Of a stretch of 64,000 nucleotides of DNA, positions 22,101 through 33,146 are shown one piece after another (the first letter of the stretch is position 1; each line of letters opens with the position of its first letter). The translations under genes were made by a program, and so were the position numbers. The DNA is from Phytopythium helicoides (Eukaryota > Oomycota > Peronosporomycetes > Pythiales > Pythiaceae). The notes below the pieces were generated by a model. It was not told where the DNA came from, did no database searches, and saw only the letters and a list, made by a program, of their open reading frames with translations. The stretch spans positions 1,302,001 through 1,366,000 of the forward strand of contig JANFNE010000007.1 of NCBI GenBank assembly GCA_024867545.1. Direction: 5' to 3'.

Positions 22101-23632
22101 ACCGTGATAGAGCCCGTGGTTGGGGCAAGTTCAGCGAACCATTCCTTGATTGCCGTGATGTGGCGTGTGCACCCGGAATCGATGATCCAAACTGGGTCCA
22201 TGGTGGTCGTCGCCGACGTGAGGCTGATCGTTGGGGTAACTGTGGCTGAGATGGCGATGACGCCATAGTCATTGCGGGTATTCTTCCGCGGCTGGAAGTT
22301 GACTTGGTCACGAGGGACATCGACACTATTGCTAAAGCGACCAAAAAGCTCAACCACATCAGTGGAGGCTTGTGACTGACCGTTGTCACGACTGTTGTCG
22401 TATGACCCGCGTCCACCTTGGTAGTGACCTCGTCCCCCACCACGTCCCTGAAAGCCACGGCCGCCGTAACTTCGTCCACGGAAAGAGTTGCCATGGCTAC
22501 GGTAGGAGCCGTTATCACTGTAGTTGGGTTGTTGGTTCTTGAACCGGTTGGGGATGTTGACAATGAAGTTGTCGGGGATGGTGGTACCAGACTTGACCTG
22601 TCCAGCCAGCAAGTCGCGCTAAAGGGTGCGACAGTCACGTGTGACGTGGTTGTCCCCTTGACTGTAGGCACATTTGGGAGTTGAGCCAGCGAGTGCAGTG
22701 GGTTGAACCGGAGGAGGCTCGTCAGCTTGTAGTGCCGTCTCCGCACGAGTCTCAAGACTCTCAGGTGAGCCCTTGTGAACGACGTATCGATTCTTGGCTG
22801 CTTCTTCGCGCAATTTGTGCTCAATGCTGAGCTTCAGTTCCGCGTACGGAATGAACTTGCGAGTACCTTTCCAAATTTGGAGCACATTGCGCCACGATGT
22901 GGGCATCACGTGGTAGAGATAGATTGACTTCTGTTCGTCGCTCAATGAGCTGCTCGTGGCGGCTGAGGACGCTTGGAGCGTTTGCTCGAATCGAACGAGG
23001 AACATTGTGAGATCCGTACCTTTCTCGTGCCTGAGTTCCATAAGGAAACTCTGGATGTAGAACGGGTCCCCGTGGAGGGCCTTGTCCTCGTAACGATCTC
23101 GAATCGTCTGGTAGATCTCGTAGGCCGTGACCTTGTCGCGGACAAGTAGGACGTGGATGTTGTCGAGCGTTGTCAGCAGATACATCTTCGCACGAGCTTC
23201 ACCGCGGCGTAGCTTCTTGGCACTCATGACAGAACGGCGCTTGGCAGCGGCCTTCTTGGCGCGAGCATCAGCTCTGCGCTGTTCCGTGAACGAGAGGACC
23301 GGAGGAGTGGCGATGAGGGTGGGCGCAGAGTCTTCGGCTGCTCTCTCGGACGTCTGGGTCGTGTTCGAGGCCTCGGTGGCGGGTGGCTCTGCTCTATATG
23401 GATCGAGCTCGTCGTCAGATTCTATGCGGATGTCGCCTTCGCCCTCGCAGTCGGTGTCGTCTTCGTCCACGTCAGAGCATCCGTCGTACTTGGGGTTGCG
23501 CACGCAGCCTAGTAGGTGCTTGCCGTCGAGGGTGGCGTCCACACGAGCCTTCCAGATCTCGTAGTTGGTTCCGTCAAGGAGAAGCGTAGGCTGGTCGCCG
23601 AAGGCCGTCGAAGAGGCTTGCGTTGGGCTCAT
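19136..23632 (-). pseudogene. Copia-1 gag-pol polyprotein, degenerate
   Basis: The order on the minus strand is typical of copia. Gag starts at 23632 and has a defective zinc knuckle (CAYSQGDNHVTRDC: the second Cys is Ser), then an in-frame TAG at 22619. Next come the aspartic protease IDSGCTRH (near 22170), the HHCC pre-integrase motif (HKLLGHPN .. CSACVYAK), a frameshift near 21520, and integrase residues FIDDYTRF, QMDNARKYE and QQNGIAERR. About 100 residues are missing after the integrase core (near 21150). Reverse transcriptase follows with WVFVVKYNGNGDI and QMDVKTAFLNG, an in-frame TGA at 20208, and the YVDDLL active site. RNase H ends the frame with the copia tail ADMFTKALSKDKL. It is non-functional as it stands. 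Confidence 0.92.
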
Positions 23633-23636
23633 AACC
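23625..23636 (-). other. Copia-1 primer binding site (anticodon-loop type)
   Basis: Right after the LTR the minus strand reads GGTTATGAGCCC. Its complement GGGCTCATAACC matches the anticodon arm of initiator tRNA-Met (CAT in the loop), not the tRNA 3' end. Drosophila copia is known to prime from a half-tRNA-iMet. The gag start codon ATG (23632-23630) lies inside this site. Confidence 0.75.
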
Positions 23637-23822
23637 TGTTGAGAGTTAGACGAGTGTTGGGAGTTGGGGGGAGAAAGAGGATGTGTATTGTCGGTGAAGT
23701 TTAGCCTACGGCCTCAGGGAAGGCACCACAACCAGTCATACCAGTCTGGGTTGGTAGTTAGTAAATAGTGAGTTTGTGTTTATCACATTGGTAAGGAAAC
23801 GGGTAAGAGAGTGGTTCCAACA
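23637..23822 (-). repeat. Copia-1 LTR, element 5' end (186 bp)
   Basis: This is the second LTR, read from 23822 (TGTTGGAACC) to 23637 (CTCTCAACA). It directly precedes the primer binding site and gag. Confidence 0.85.
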
Positions 23823-23914
23823 GTCTTTGCTTTATGCAGAATACAGCCAATGCTGTCATCTGAGCTCACATGGTGGGATGTACGCAACGTCTCGACAAAC
23901 TTCAAACGCCACAT

Positions 23915-24640
23915 CTAATTCCATTGCGTTGTAAGAAAAAGGTGAGTAAAGCCACCATCATTATTTACCAGCGTCGCCTTGGTTAGCTTCTCATACATTG
24001 AATATGCCAATGCATTTTTGCCAGAGTGCCGCACTTCGGCAGTTTGATCATTGTCCGCTTGTAAGCGCTTGATGCCGGAGAATAGGGTTTTTATGCTTTC
24101 ACCATACTCTTTCGGGACTGTCATGTTATATCGCCGATATAGATCCTTCATAGCACTACGATAACCACCCAAAGTAACAGATTTCAAATCCTTTCTCTGG
24201 GCCCGCAAGAAAAGCTTCAAAATCCTTTGGTGTGAATGCTACGCGATCGAGCTCACCCGCGGCATTAAAAAAGCTCTGCAGGTTGGTGATGTTCATGTTA
24301 GCCATCACCCACTTCCGGATTCCGAACATTTGTATCGACCAACTGTTCCAGTTGCGATACAGTGAGCCCTAACGCCATCACCACCAAGCTCATCACCGCC
24401 GTTTGTACTGGTGGCGGCAATTAGAGGAGTAGCATTAGACAGCGCGCTTGCAATCGAGGAGCTTGCCGCAGGGGTTGTTGGGTGTGCTCTAACGGATACA
24501 GTAGCGCTCTTAGAGCGGGTGGCGGGAGCAGGTAGACTAGCGCGCGCTGCTCCATTGCCATGGCGCGCAGCGTCGCTGCTGTGGTCGGCGCGAGGGGATA
24601 GCCGCTCGTCCATCGCGCTGTGCTAGAGCGTTTTAGACGA
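23915..24640 (-). pseudogene. Crypton recombinase fragment (N-terminal part)
   Basis: The minus frame 24220-23915 contains RAQRKDLKSVTLGGYRSAMK and GKNALAYSMYEKLTKATL, the N-terminal DNA-binding region typical of oomycete Crypton recombinases. A second frame at 24613-24305 gives a Ser/Thr-rich leader. Stops and frameshifts separate them (for example near 24300), and the catalytic half is absent, cut off near 23900 next to the Copia-1 LTR. It is a different lineage from the tandem Crypton at 3.7-10.4 kb. Confidence 0.7.
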
Positions 24641-25182
24641 ATCACAGCGAGGAACGAGCCGTAAGGAATCTACCTTACGATTATGCCCACAACACTCGAT
24701 TCAATCGACCAGACAGCAAAACAACAGGGCCAGCGAGTGAATCAGTAGTCCAATGACGGAAACCATAAGGCAAATGCCTTATAATGAACTTGAAAATTAT
24801 GTGTGGGCCTTAAGAAGTCGAATGAATGAATCTTTCCAACTAGTTAATCAATACCAGAAACGAGATCAAATTTGCATCCCAGTGGCTGTATCCTTGAGCT
24901 TTGTTAACCACATCAATGAGTGGATCAGACTGCACAATTATGACACATAGAATGCAATTCTCTGGTATGAAAACAGGATGTCGAGCCAATGGCGCTGCGG
25001 TGAGAACGAAATAGGCTCGTGTTTTAGCGATACAAATCCACCAAACGGCATAAGGTTAGAAGCTGTTTCTCTAGCCTAATAGCGCCAGAGGTTCCGATAT
25101 GCATGGGTACAGGTACAGGTGAGTGACTTAGTACTCAACAGCAAATGGGAGACATGCCCCGCTGCCCGAAGCATGAAACTGC
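24641..25182. other. Spacer with no supported gene
   Basis: One 65-residue plus frame at 24753-24950 begins MTETIRQMPYNELENYVWAL and looks helical, but has no recognised relative and no context. Nothing else stands out. Confidence 0.35.
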
Positions 25183-25699
25183 GTGGGCAACAGAGTGCTG
25201 TGGATGGACAATGCTAGTGGTCACTGTGGTGACGAGGTGCATGCGACTTCGCAGTCGCATGCACCACGATCGAGTACTTCCCGGCAAACGCAACCGACCT
25301 GCTCCAGCCAGCCGACCGCTTCCCGATCCAGCGCATCAAAGCACACTGGCGGCGGCTGTGCGAGCAGAGGAACATGGATGCGATTCGGTGCGGCGACTGG
25401 AAATCTGACGGCTCCAGTTCTCTGCGGAACCCAGGCAAGAAGTTCTTTCTGGAGACGGCGACCGAGTGTGCGGCTCGTCAATGCAGAATGCGATAAAGAA
25501 GTCGATGCCGCAGTGCGGATTGGATGTCGACAAGAGTGGCAAGTGGAAGGTGGAGCAGCTGAGCCGCGAACTGCAAGAGCTCGTTGCACAACAAGCCGCC
25601 GCTTTCATGAAAGGATATGATGAGGAAGTGGAATCAGTGACACTGTATCTTTTGATAATTCAGCCGAAATTTTTCACCAGAATTAGTCATGCACCATAG
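25183..25699 (+). pseudogene. Pogo-like (Tc1/mariner superfamily) transposase fragment
   Basis: Three frames together give the C-terminal half of a pogo-type DDE transposase. 25183 onward reads VLWMDNASGHCG, with the second catalytic Asp. The frame from 25257 reads YFPANATDLLQPADRFPIQ, with the last catalytic Asp (LLQPAD), and then NPGKKFFLETA. The frame at 25466 gives the tail CGLDVDKSGKWKVEQL. Two frameshifts and no N-terminal DNA-binding domain make it a dead fragment. Confidence 0.75.
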
Positions 25700-26040
25700 T
25701 TGGTCGTACACAAATTATAGTCATCGATTTTCGGCACAACCAAAAGTGTACACCGCAAATAGAAAGGGCCCGACAAAATAACGTGGACGGTGTATGTATG
25801 CGCTACCGAATAAAGCGACCATCTGATCTACCAAACGCTCGAATGAGGCTGCGTGGTGGTGTAGAGACGTGAGCAGCGCCAAAAGTGCTGTCGAATCGAA
25901 AAATGACAAGGAGGCGGTATCGGTTCAACACACAACTATACTTACAACATGAAATATAGATAGCAGTAACACATTTATTTTGAGATGGTGGTGGCTGCTG
26001 GGTTTGGAGATAGTGTATGGTGGATCCCATCTGGATTGGA
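25700..26040. other. Flank of the foldback element
   Basis: No gene is seen. Minus frames at 25721-25909 and 25803-26120 are short and without domains. Confidence 0.35.
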
Positions 26041-27206
26041 CCAAGAGTTTGATTTTTTTTTTTTTCACATGTGAGGCAACGCGCGAGTAAGCTTACCAGA
26101 AGAAAAAATAACGACAACAAAACTCAACAATGATTTGTTTACTTAGTTTGTTCGGTTTGATTATTTTGAGAGCCCATCGTATGACTTGATCTGGTTGCGT
26201 GTTATCGTTGTGGCATACATGCTATTGCTGCGTACTAAAGCCAACCGAATCCGAGTTGGCATCAAGACTTGTGTTGTTTGTGTTGTGTTTCCTTCATAAT
26301 TAAAAGGAGAAATACCAAACAATCAATCGAATCTACAAACAAACAAACAAACAATCTAACAAAGTCATTTGTATTTTTATATTTGTAGATTTGTTCGAAT
26401 TCATACAAAAGCGTTGTATTTCTCTCTCCCTTCAACACACACACACACAGAAGAAAACGTGGTTGCCCTTGTGAAAGACGAACGATGGAGGATTCACTAG
26501 GTGTCGAATTGCACAGCCTAAAATTTAGCATTGCAAAAGAATCAATCTAAAAAAATAAAATCAAATAAGCAACACAACACAATATATAAAGCAAGCTTTG
26601 GTACCTCGTATAGGCAAAACGCAAGGTGTTCGAACTGCGGTTGACAGCCGTGCTATGCCACATCAGGATTCTGGCACGAGATCCTCCCACTACCAAGAGC
26701 GAGGATTTTTCCCTGCTCTGTTATCCAGCCTGGGGCGGTTCACCCTTCCTTAGTGACCTCGACACCCTCTCTTACGAGAAAGTGCCAATGTCGACTCCTG
26801 GTTTGAGATGGACGCGCCATCCACATCCTGGGAATAGTGACACAACACGGCATACCACAGCCCTCACAACTCACTGCCCAGCCAGAAGCTTGCTGTTACA
26901 AGTTGACGCCACTCAACCCGGTGATTTATCAAACCAAAACCAACTCTATAAATACCCCACACTTGGACCCCGCTTCGAGAACCACATCGACGACCACTTT
27001 CTCAAAACTGTCCACTTACATCCAAACCCCTCTTGATTGCTTCTTACAGGCAAATGCAATCGACAACTATCACAACTCACTGGTCAGTCGGGGCTTTTTT
27101 CTCAACGACGTGCTCGTTTCCACGAATATCTTTTGAGTCATTGAAAATCACGTAGCATCCTTTTGATTCGTGTCGCATTTGTATCGCTGAAAAACGAACA
27201 ATGGCA
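26041..27206 (+). repeat. Foldback element, left arm
   Basis: The arm contains a TATAAATA box at 26947-26954 on the plus strand, followed about 25-30 bp later by a possible start region, so transcription would run into the central segment. It also holds an open frame of 136 residues (26626-27036), mirrored exactly on the other arm; its Pro/Thr-rich composition is not convincing as protein. An AC microsatellite lies near 26440. Confidence 0.8.
26947..26954 (+). promoter_or_regulatory. TATA box in foldback left arm
   Basis: TATAAATA followed by CCCC and a pyrimidine-containing start region; oriented into the central segment. The inference rests on sequence only. Confidence 0.5.
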
Positions 27207-28121
27207 TTACAAATGATGGAACCAAATTTGATTTAAGCAAAACTTGAAACTGTTCCAATTCGTTTGTTCCATAAGCACCCTCTCAAATGTGTATACACAT
27301 GAAAAGCGGAGGCGTCACTTTTCCTGCCCAAAACCTCATGTCAAACTAAATGTTGCTGTTCCCATGATATTATAGATCTCTCTTTTCAACCAATCCTGTG
27401 TTAGCACGACAAGTTTGTGAGCACAACAGGCTCGTGAGCCAATACTATTGTGTCTATGTTGGTACCTACCTAACATTTTATTTAGAAATCTGGCAGCAAA
27501 ACGTGCCACATTAAAAGGGTGTTGAGGAGAAAGCACGTTTTTGATTGTTCACGTTGTAGAGTGAAAGGACCTCGCCGAGCTAACCTTGGTTACAATATTG
27601 AGGAAATGTGAAGTGACTTTCGTTCTCAGTTTTTAATTTGCTTCACATTTTCACAACATGAGGTTTGTTGGCAAACTATCGATCTACTTAGCATACACTG
27701 CTGAATACGAATAAGCTCCAAACAAATTCGCTTTTCTTTTGTCATTTGTGATTGGACCCATCATCATAAAAATCGAAAAGATCGAAAGCAATGCCAATTG
27801 AGCAATACATCAGCACAAGCTTTCATTTTCATTTTAATGAATCCTAATCGTACATCTATTTTTTGCCCAGATCTCAGCATTGCCATTGCGTTATTGGTGT
27901 GGCTCCGTACGCAGAGGATTCAAGACTATCAACCCTGCTCTTATCACAGGAAATATGAGCTCCAACGCGGCCAAACTCCACGACACACTGTCTTGGGCAA
28001 AATTTGATCCTGACATGTACAGATGTAGTTTCGATTATCATCGATCTAATCTCCCGTTGTGCTCAAATACACATTCGCGCCAAATTACTAACGATAGGTC
28101 AGTTAATATAGGTTTTCGATG
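27207..28121 (+). other. Central segment of the foldback element
   Basis: One plus frame (27880-28251, running into the right arm) includes GFKTINPALITGN and SSNAAKLHDTLSWAKFDP. It looks partly protein-like but has no family I can name. It could be a captured fragment or the remains of the internal gene. No other gene is visible. Confidence 0.35.
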
Positions 28122-29282
28122 TGCCGTTGTTCGTTTTTCAGCGATACAAATGCGACACGAATCAAAAGGATGCTACGTGATTTTCAATGACTCAAAAGAT
28201 ATTCGTGGAAACGAGCACGTCGTTGAGAAAAAAGCCCCGACTGACCAGTGAGTTGTGATAGTTGTCGATTGCATTTGCCTGTAAGAAGCAATCAAGAGGG
28301 GTTTGGATGTAAGTGGACAGTTTTGAGAAAGTGGTCGTCGATGTGGTTCTCGAAGCGGGGTCCAAGTGTGGGGTATTTATAGAGTTGGTTTTGGTTTGAT
28401 AAATCACCGGGTTGAGTGGCGTCAACTTGTAACAGCAAGCTTCTGGCTGGGCAGTGAGTTGTGAGGGCTGTGGTATGCCGTGTTGTGTCACTATTCCCAG
28501 GATGTGGATGGCGCGTCCATCTCAAACCAGGAGTCGACATTGGCACTTTCTCGTAAGAGAGGGTGTCGAGGTCACTAAGGAAGGGTGAACCGCCCCAGGC
28601 TGGATAACAGAGCAGGGAAAAATCCTCGCTCTTGGTAGTGGGAGGATCTCGTGCCAGAATCCTGATGTGGCATAGCACGGCTGTCAACCGCAGTTCGAAC
28701 ACCTTGCGTTTTGCCTATACGAGGTACCAAAGCTTGCTTTATATATTGTGTTGTGTTGCTTATTTGATTTTATTTTTTTAGATTGATTCTTTTGCAATGC
28801 TAAATTTTAGGCTGTGCAATTCGACACCTAGTGAATCCTCCATCGTTCGTCTTTCACAAGGGCAACCACGTTTTCTTCTGTGTGTGTGTGTGTTGAAGGG
28901 AGAGAGAAATACAACGCTTTTGTATGAATTCGAACAAATCTACAAATATAAAAATACAAATGACTTTGTTAGATTGTTTGTTTGTTTGTAGATTCGATTG
29001 ATTGTTTGGTATTTCTCCTTTTAATTATGAAGGAAACACAACACAAACAACACAAGTCTTGATGCCAACTCGGATTCGGTTGGCTTTAGTACGCAGCAAT
29101 AGCATGTATGCCACAACGATAACACGCAACCAGATCAAGTCATACGATGGGCTCTCGAAATAATCAAACCGAACAAACTAAGTAAACAAGTCATTGTTGA
29201 GTTTTGTTGTCGTTATTTTTTCTTCTGGTAAGCTTACTCGCGCGTTGCCTCACATGTGGAAAATAAATCAAACTTTTGGATA
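28122..29282 (-). repeat. Foldback element, right arm
   Basis: This is the inverted copy of the left arm. Its TATA box (plus-strand TATTTATA at 28374-28381) drives the minus strand, toward the centre, so the two arms have facing promoters. Confidence 0.8.
28374..28381 (-). promoter_or_regulatory. TATA box in foldback right arm
   Basis: This is the exact mirror of the left-arm TATA box, oriented toward the centre on the minus strand. Confidence 0.5.
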
Positions 29283-29284
29283 TA

Positions 29285-29640
29285 ATGTGCTTCGTTCATT
29301 GGCAGAGTTCACATTAGGATCGCTCGATATTGCTTTGGAATCCTGGCTGGAGCCAGTTCTACCGAACTCTCTTTCTACAATGCTGATAGCATGTGTTGTG
29401 TCGAATAGGACATCTTTTGACACAATTGACTTGTTATTTTACATGCCCCAAAGTCAGTATCCTTTGTATTCGTCCGAAACACCACGGAACCTGCATTTAC
29501 TTGCTCGTGCTGGCATCTCTTAGTCTTTGCGAAGTGTCGCCGATACATGAGCAAGGCAAATGCTTCCCCATATTGGCAAGTTTGTTACGTTCGGTGGTCT
29601 TCCATAGACCATTTCATACGGTGTTTTGTCACTTAGCCTG
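29285..29640 (-). pseudogene. Copia integrase C-terminal scrap
   Basis: A minus frame gives DKTPYEMVYGRPPN, then LPIWGSICLAHV and SKDVLFDTTHAI, matching the copia stretch between the integrase core and reverse transcriptase (KTPYE, a G-hydrophobic-hydrophobic block, SRDV). In-frame stops interrupt it. It lies between the foldback right arm and the Helitron helicase and is cut off by both. Confidence 0.65.
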
Positions 29641-29668
29641 CTCATCGGCGTTCTATTTTAAACATATG

Positions 29669-30232
29669 TCATGTACATTTGTGCCTCTGGCCACCATCTC
29701 TCTGGCATATTTGAGCTAATTGACATCCGTTTCCCCATTTCGGATCGCCCCGGAAACGTACCGACTCGTCTAGAATAATAATGGTGACAAACTCCCGCCA
29801 GAGTTGTAAGCCCTCAATATCTGTGGTACTCGCCTTGAGCTCGCAAGCCGGGTCAACGTATACTGAGTCAGCATTCACCGGAGGCATTTGTAAGAAATCG
29901 CCAACCAACACAATGTGCACGACCACAAACGGGACACCGTGCACTTGGGTATATCGGCGAAGCAGCTTGTCGAGCCTCAAGAACTCGGACTTACTCATCA
30001 TGGAAACCTCGTCGATGACAAGGAGATCGAGAGCGTTGAATTTTATGTCGCGAATGGTGTGCTGGACGCGTTTTAAGAAGCTTGCCAGTGTCCTGCCACC
30101 GATCAATGTGGCTGCTTTACCCGTGAGTGGTGCCTTTATGATAAAATCTTCGTGATCCCAGCTGCTGCAAAACGCGTCGACGGCATCTATCACTCTGCTT
30201 TTACCTGTACCATCCGGACCGCCTAAGAACAT
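29669..30232 (-). pseudogene. Helitron PIF1-like helicase domain
   Basis: The domain unwinds DNA during rolling-circle transposition. Walker A reads GGPDGTGKSRVI, Walker B LLVIDEVSMM and motif III VLVGDFLQMPP, in the order of superfamily 1 PIF1 helicases. The frame is truncated after about 187 residues and the C-terminal helicase motifs are missing, replaced by a copia scrap. Confidence 0.8.
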
Positions 30233-30517
30233 GAGCAGCTGGTCGCCGCGGAGCCGCGATTCAACGTTGGCTACGCGATAGCTTTGGTCGCTGGCTTCCG
30301 CTCCATCCAGCTCCTGGTGCAGAAAACGCCGAAGTAGTGATCTAGCGATGATAGTGAACGCTGCATGCTGGCGCTTGTTGAGAGTAAAGGCTTTGGAAAC
30401 TCAGTCAATCGACGCGTAAGGATTCAGCGGCAGATTGGTCTGCGGAGGTTGTGTTGGAGGTGTCCATGGGCCGTATGACTCCAACTCTCTTGCGAAAAGT
30501 TCAACTACTTGGGTTGG

Positions 30518-31513
30518 CTACTCGTCGTGCGTCTCGGTAAGCTGCTGCTCTGGTTCCGCAACGTAGTTTGATGTACTTCTGACAAATTGTTGTAGTTGAG
30601 CCAGTGAGAAAGTCAGCGCCCGGCTGCGGTCTCGCACGTCTTCGGTAGATATGGCGGTGCATTGAGCACACCCGGCCAGCAAGTCTTGATATGCTGTGCT
30701 TATGCAAGAAAGCGTTGCATTGGGAAAGACCGGCAAGGATGATGTGTCAGCGTCAAACATGGCTGAATTCCTATCATCAATGTCAGCAACGTCAAAAAGA
30801 CCAAAAATATCGTCGGCTTGTGAGATTTGACCAGCCTCGCCCGAGTCAATTCTGTTGAGCGCTGCGTCGATTTCACCGCGAGTCCCAGCTATTGCTTCGC
30901 TATCGGCTTCAAACTGTACTTCATCAGCGTTGGTGTTGTTGCACTCTTTCGCCTGCTTTGCCGACATGAAGTAGTCATCCATGTTGGACATTATTTCTCG
31001 GATGAAGCTTGTCCGTGTGGACATCCACAGTGCATTCTGGTCTATCCAGCAGTCGTCGCTCGACGGATCGGGAACCAAATCCTTGGTGTCTCGAAACGGT
31101 TGAAATAGCTTCAGAGCGCATTGCCTACGCTTGACAACTATCGCTCGAGGTGATGCAGAATCTACGTAAGGCATGGGTATGCCAGCGATTACGGGCACTA
31201 CATCACTCGTGTGCCTTCCGACGCAGTGTGAGGCAAATAGTGGGTGATCTGGTTTGAACAAGGCTGTGTCTGCGGTCTGTTTTGATTGCTTTCGCCGGAA
31301 ATGCCTCATGGTAAACTCATACATCGAAAGCATGTGCAGATTTGCAGGTCGGAAGCGATAATCGTCAAGAAAAGACGCAGCTCGAAAGCAGCCGGTGTGT
31401 TCGCTTAGCACAAAGAGGGTACACGAGTGTGCTGCTTGCTCTATCAGTTCTTGTAAATATTTCGAAGCGGCAATGTTGTGCAAGGCGAGCTCATGTATGC
31501 GCATGAGCCGCAA
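30518..31513 (-). pseudogene. Helitron linker region
   Basis: This 331-residue frame lies between Rep and helicase and contains YEFTMRHFRRKQ and HPLFASHCVGRH, which resemble the segment between Rep and helicase in Helitron proteins (F.R..P.H..). The C-terminal part is acidic and disordered. It does not connect in frame to either neighbour. Confidence 0.6.
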
Positions 31514-32550
31514 AAAATGTACAAGGCAGAAAATGGTCTGGCAACCTCACGGCGATTGCTGATTGCGAACAACATGGATGCAACACGTCTACGTCCAACG
31601 TTTGCACGAGCCACGTCTACACTCTGGTCGCGCAGCTCCCGCAACTGCCGTCGTTTGAACGCACCTAGCGCGACAGCAGTGATGGAATCGAGTTGCTCCT
31701 GCATCTTGGTTACTTAATTGGTAGCGTAGAAGATTCGGAGCAGCGATTGTTTTCCGCCAAGCATGACCTGAATATCGTGGTTTGATTTAAATCCAAGCAT
31801 CATCTCAGCGTTGAAGCCGTTTACAAACTCGAATGGTGTACGGCGAGCGAGCGTGACACCGTCGTCGGAGCACATGATTTGTTCAACACGAGGTCGCGGA
31901 AATCCATACCGACACTGGCTATGCAGTGCGCCACGAGACTTTTTGAAGCAGCTACCAATGCAGGTTCAGCATGAAGACCAGAATTGATACCGCAAAGGCA
32001 ACCACCGCCAATCATCTACTGATGGAGGCTGCATCAAGACCGCGCGAGCAACCACATCAGCATGCAGCACATCGTCTTGGCGTTTCTCCTGTCGGCAAGG
32101 AGCAGAATTCAAAGCTCGCAAGTAGTCACCAGTCGCATCCTGGTCGGGATCTGACATAGAGAGCGTTATGTCGCGGCGTGCGACCGCAATTTTTGCAGCA
32201 GCAACGCTACCATGGCAATTGGTTTCCAGACGCACCGCGGTTTTGAGCTCGTCTTGCGAATACTATCTCATTAGCGGTGGCCAAGCTAGTGGTCGGTTCT
32301 CAAGCAGCACGCGGCGCAGTATTTGCTGTGACCTCATTTTCGTTTTGCATCCAGAACATCGGACGAGTAGTGGCTTGCTGTCAGCAGCACTGTGCCACTT
32401 TCTCGGGTCTTCATAAGCTTATGCTGGAATCGGAAGCGCTTGCAAATCGGCAAAGGAGTGACCGCAGAAAATGCACGATGAGGCTTCGACCGGTAGCGGT
32501 ATTGAGGTCGATACGATGCTGTCAGCAAAGGCCTCTACGTCGCGAAAGTA

Positions 32551-32940
32551 CTATTCTCCATGGACCCTCACAGCCCGATCAAATGCATCACTATTCGGAG
32601 GAGCGTCTCTCAGCCACACGAGAAAAAGAGAATGCAGAGTTCCACCACCTTGAGTTTCAACCATGGCAAAGTATGCTTTGACGTCCCCGAAGAGGCCGTC
32701 GAATGCACGACCTTTCATATGGCTCGGCGGGACTGCCAGCACGTGCTCAATAAATGCGTCCATGTTGTGGATGAAGAGACGAGCAGAAGCGGCATCATTC
32801 TTCAAACACGCAACGTAGAGTTTGGCTCTTTCTGGAGGATCGGCTAGGTCGGCGTCGAAGAGCGTATCAACCGAAGAGATGCCAGTGTACGTTGCCATGA
32901 CAAAGGAATCGGCGACATTCGGCGCGAGGGTGACAAACAA
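32551..32940 (-). pseudogene. Helitron Rep catalytic core with altered HUH motif
   Basis: FVTLAPN and AYFAMVETQGGGTLHS mark the Helitron_like_N/Rep region. The HUH metal motif should read H-hydrophobic-H; here it is HSL (CAT TCT CTT near 32625), so the second His is lost and nicking activity is unlikely. Frames 31966-32550 continue the domain only in pieces. Confidence 0.7.
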
Positions 32941-33146
32941 CGCAGGTTGCCCGTACCTCGCTTGGTATGCAAACGCGTTGCGCCTGCAATGTGCACGTTC
33001 GGGATCACTACCTCATAATGCAGCACCGCTCATTTCCACTGTCTTCATGAAGTCGCGAGCGCGGGTGTAGGCGCATGGTGTCTTTGACTTACGCACTTGG
33101 CGCCGCAGCTCTCTCTCATTGAGTGCCTTTACCAATTCTTCTTCAG

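Larger units (their letters stand above)
12758..23822 (-). mobile_element. Copia-1, Ty1/copia retrotransposon split by a ~6.2-kb block
   Basis: Two LTRs in the same orientation (12758-12943 and 23637-23822), a near-matching 5-bp flank, a primer binding site at the right LTR and a purine tract at the left LTR define one minus-strand element. Its gag-pol occupies 19136-23632. The bases between about 12957 and 19130 (MULE transposase and two protease genes) are foreign to copia and were probably inserted between pol and the 3' LTR. LTR divergence of about 6% by eye makes it older than Copia-2. Confidence 0.7.
26041..29282. mobile_element. Foldback element with ~1.16-kb inverted arms
   Basis: Bases 26041-27206 and 28122-29282 are inverted copies of each other around a ~915-bp centre (27207-28121). 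Positions pair with a constant sum of 55328 from the centre out to about 26262/29066, then shift by four because the left arm has one more AAAC unit (near 26335-26360). Few mismatches are visible, so the arms are young or kept alike. No transposase is encoded, which suggests a non-autonomous foldback or MULE-like element. I could not define a target duplication, and the outer ends are fixed only to about 10 bases. Confidence 0.85.

Noticed and set aside
26626..27036. 136-residue frame present in both foldback arms
   Set aside because: Its duplication follows from the inverted repeat and gives no evidence of selection; composition is Pro/Thr/His-rich and it covers the promoter region.
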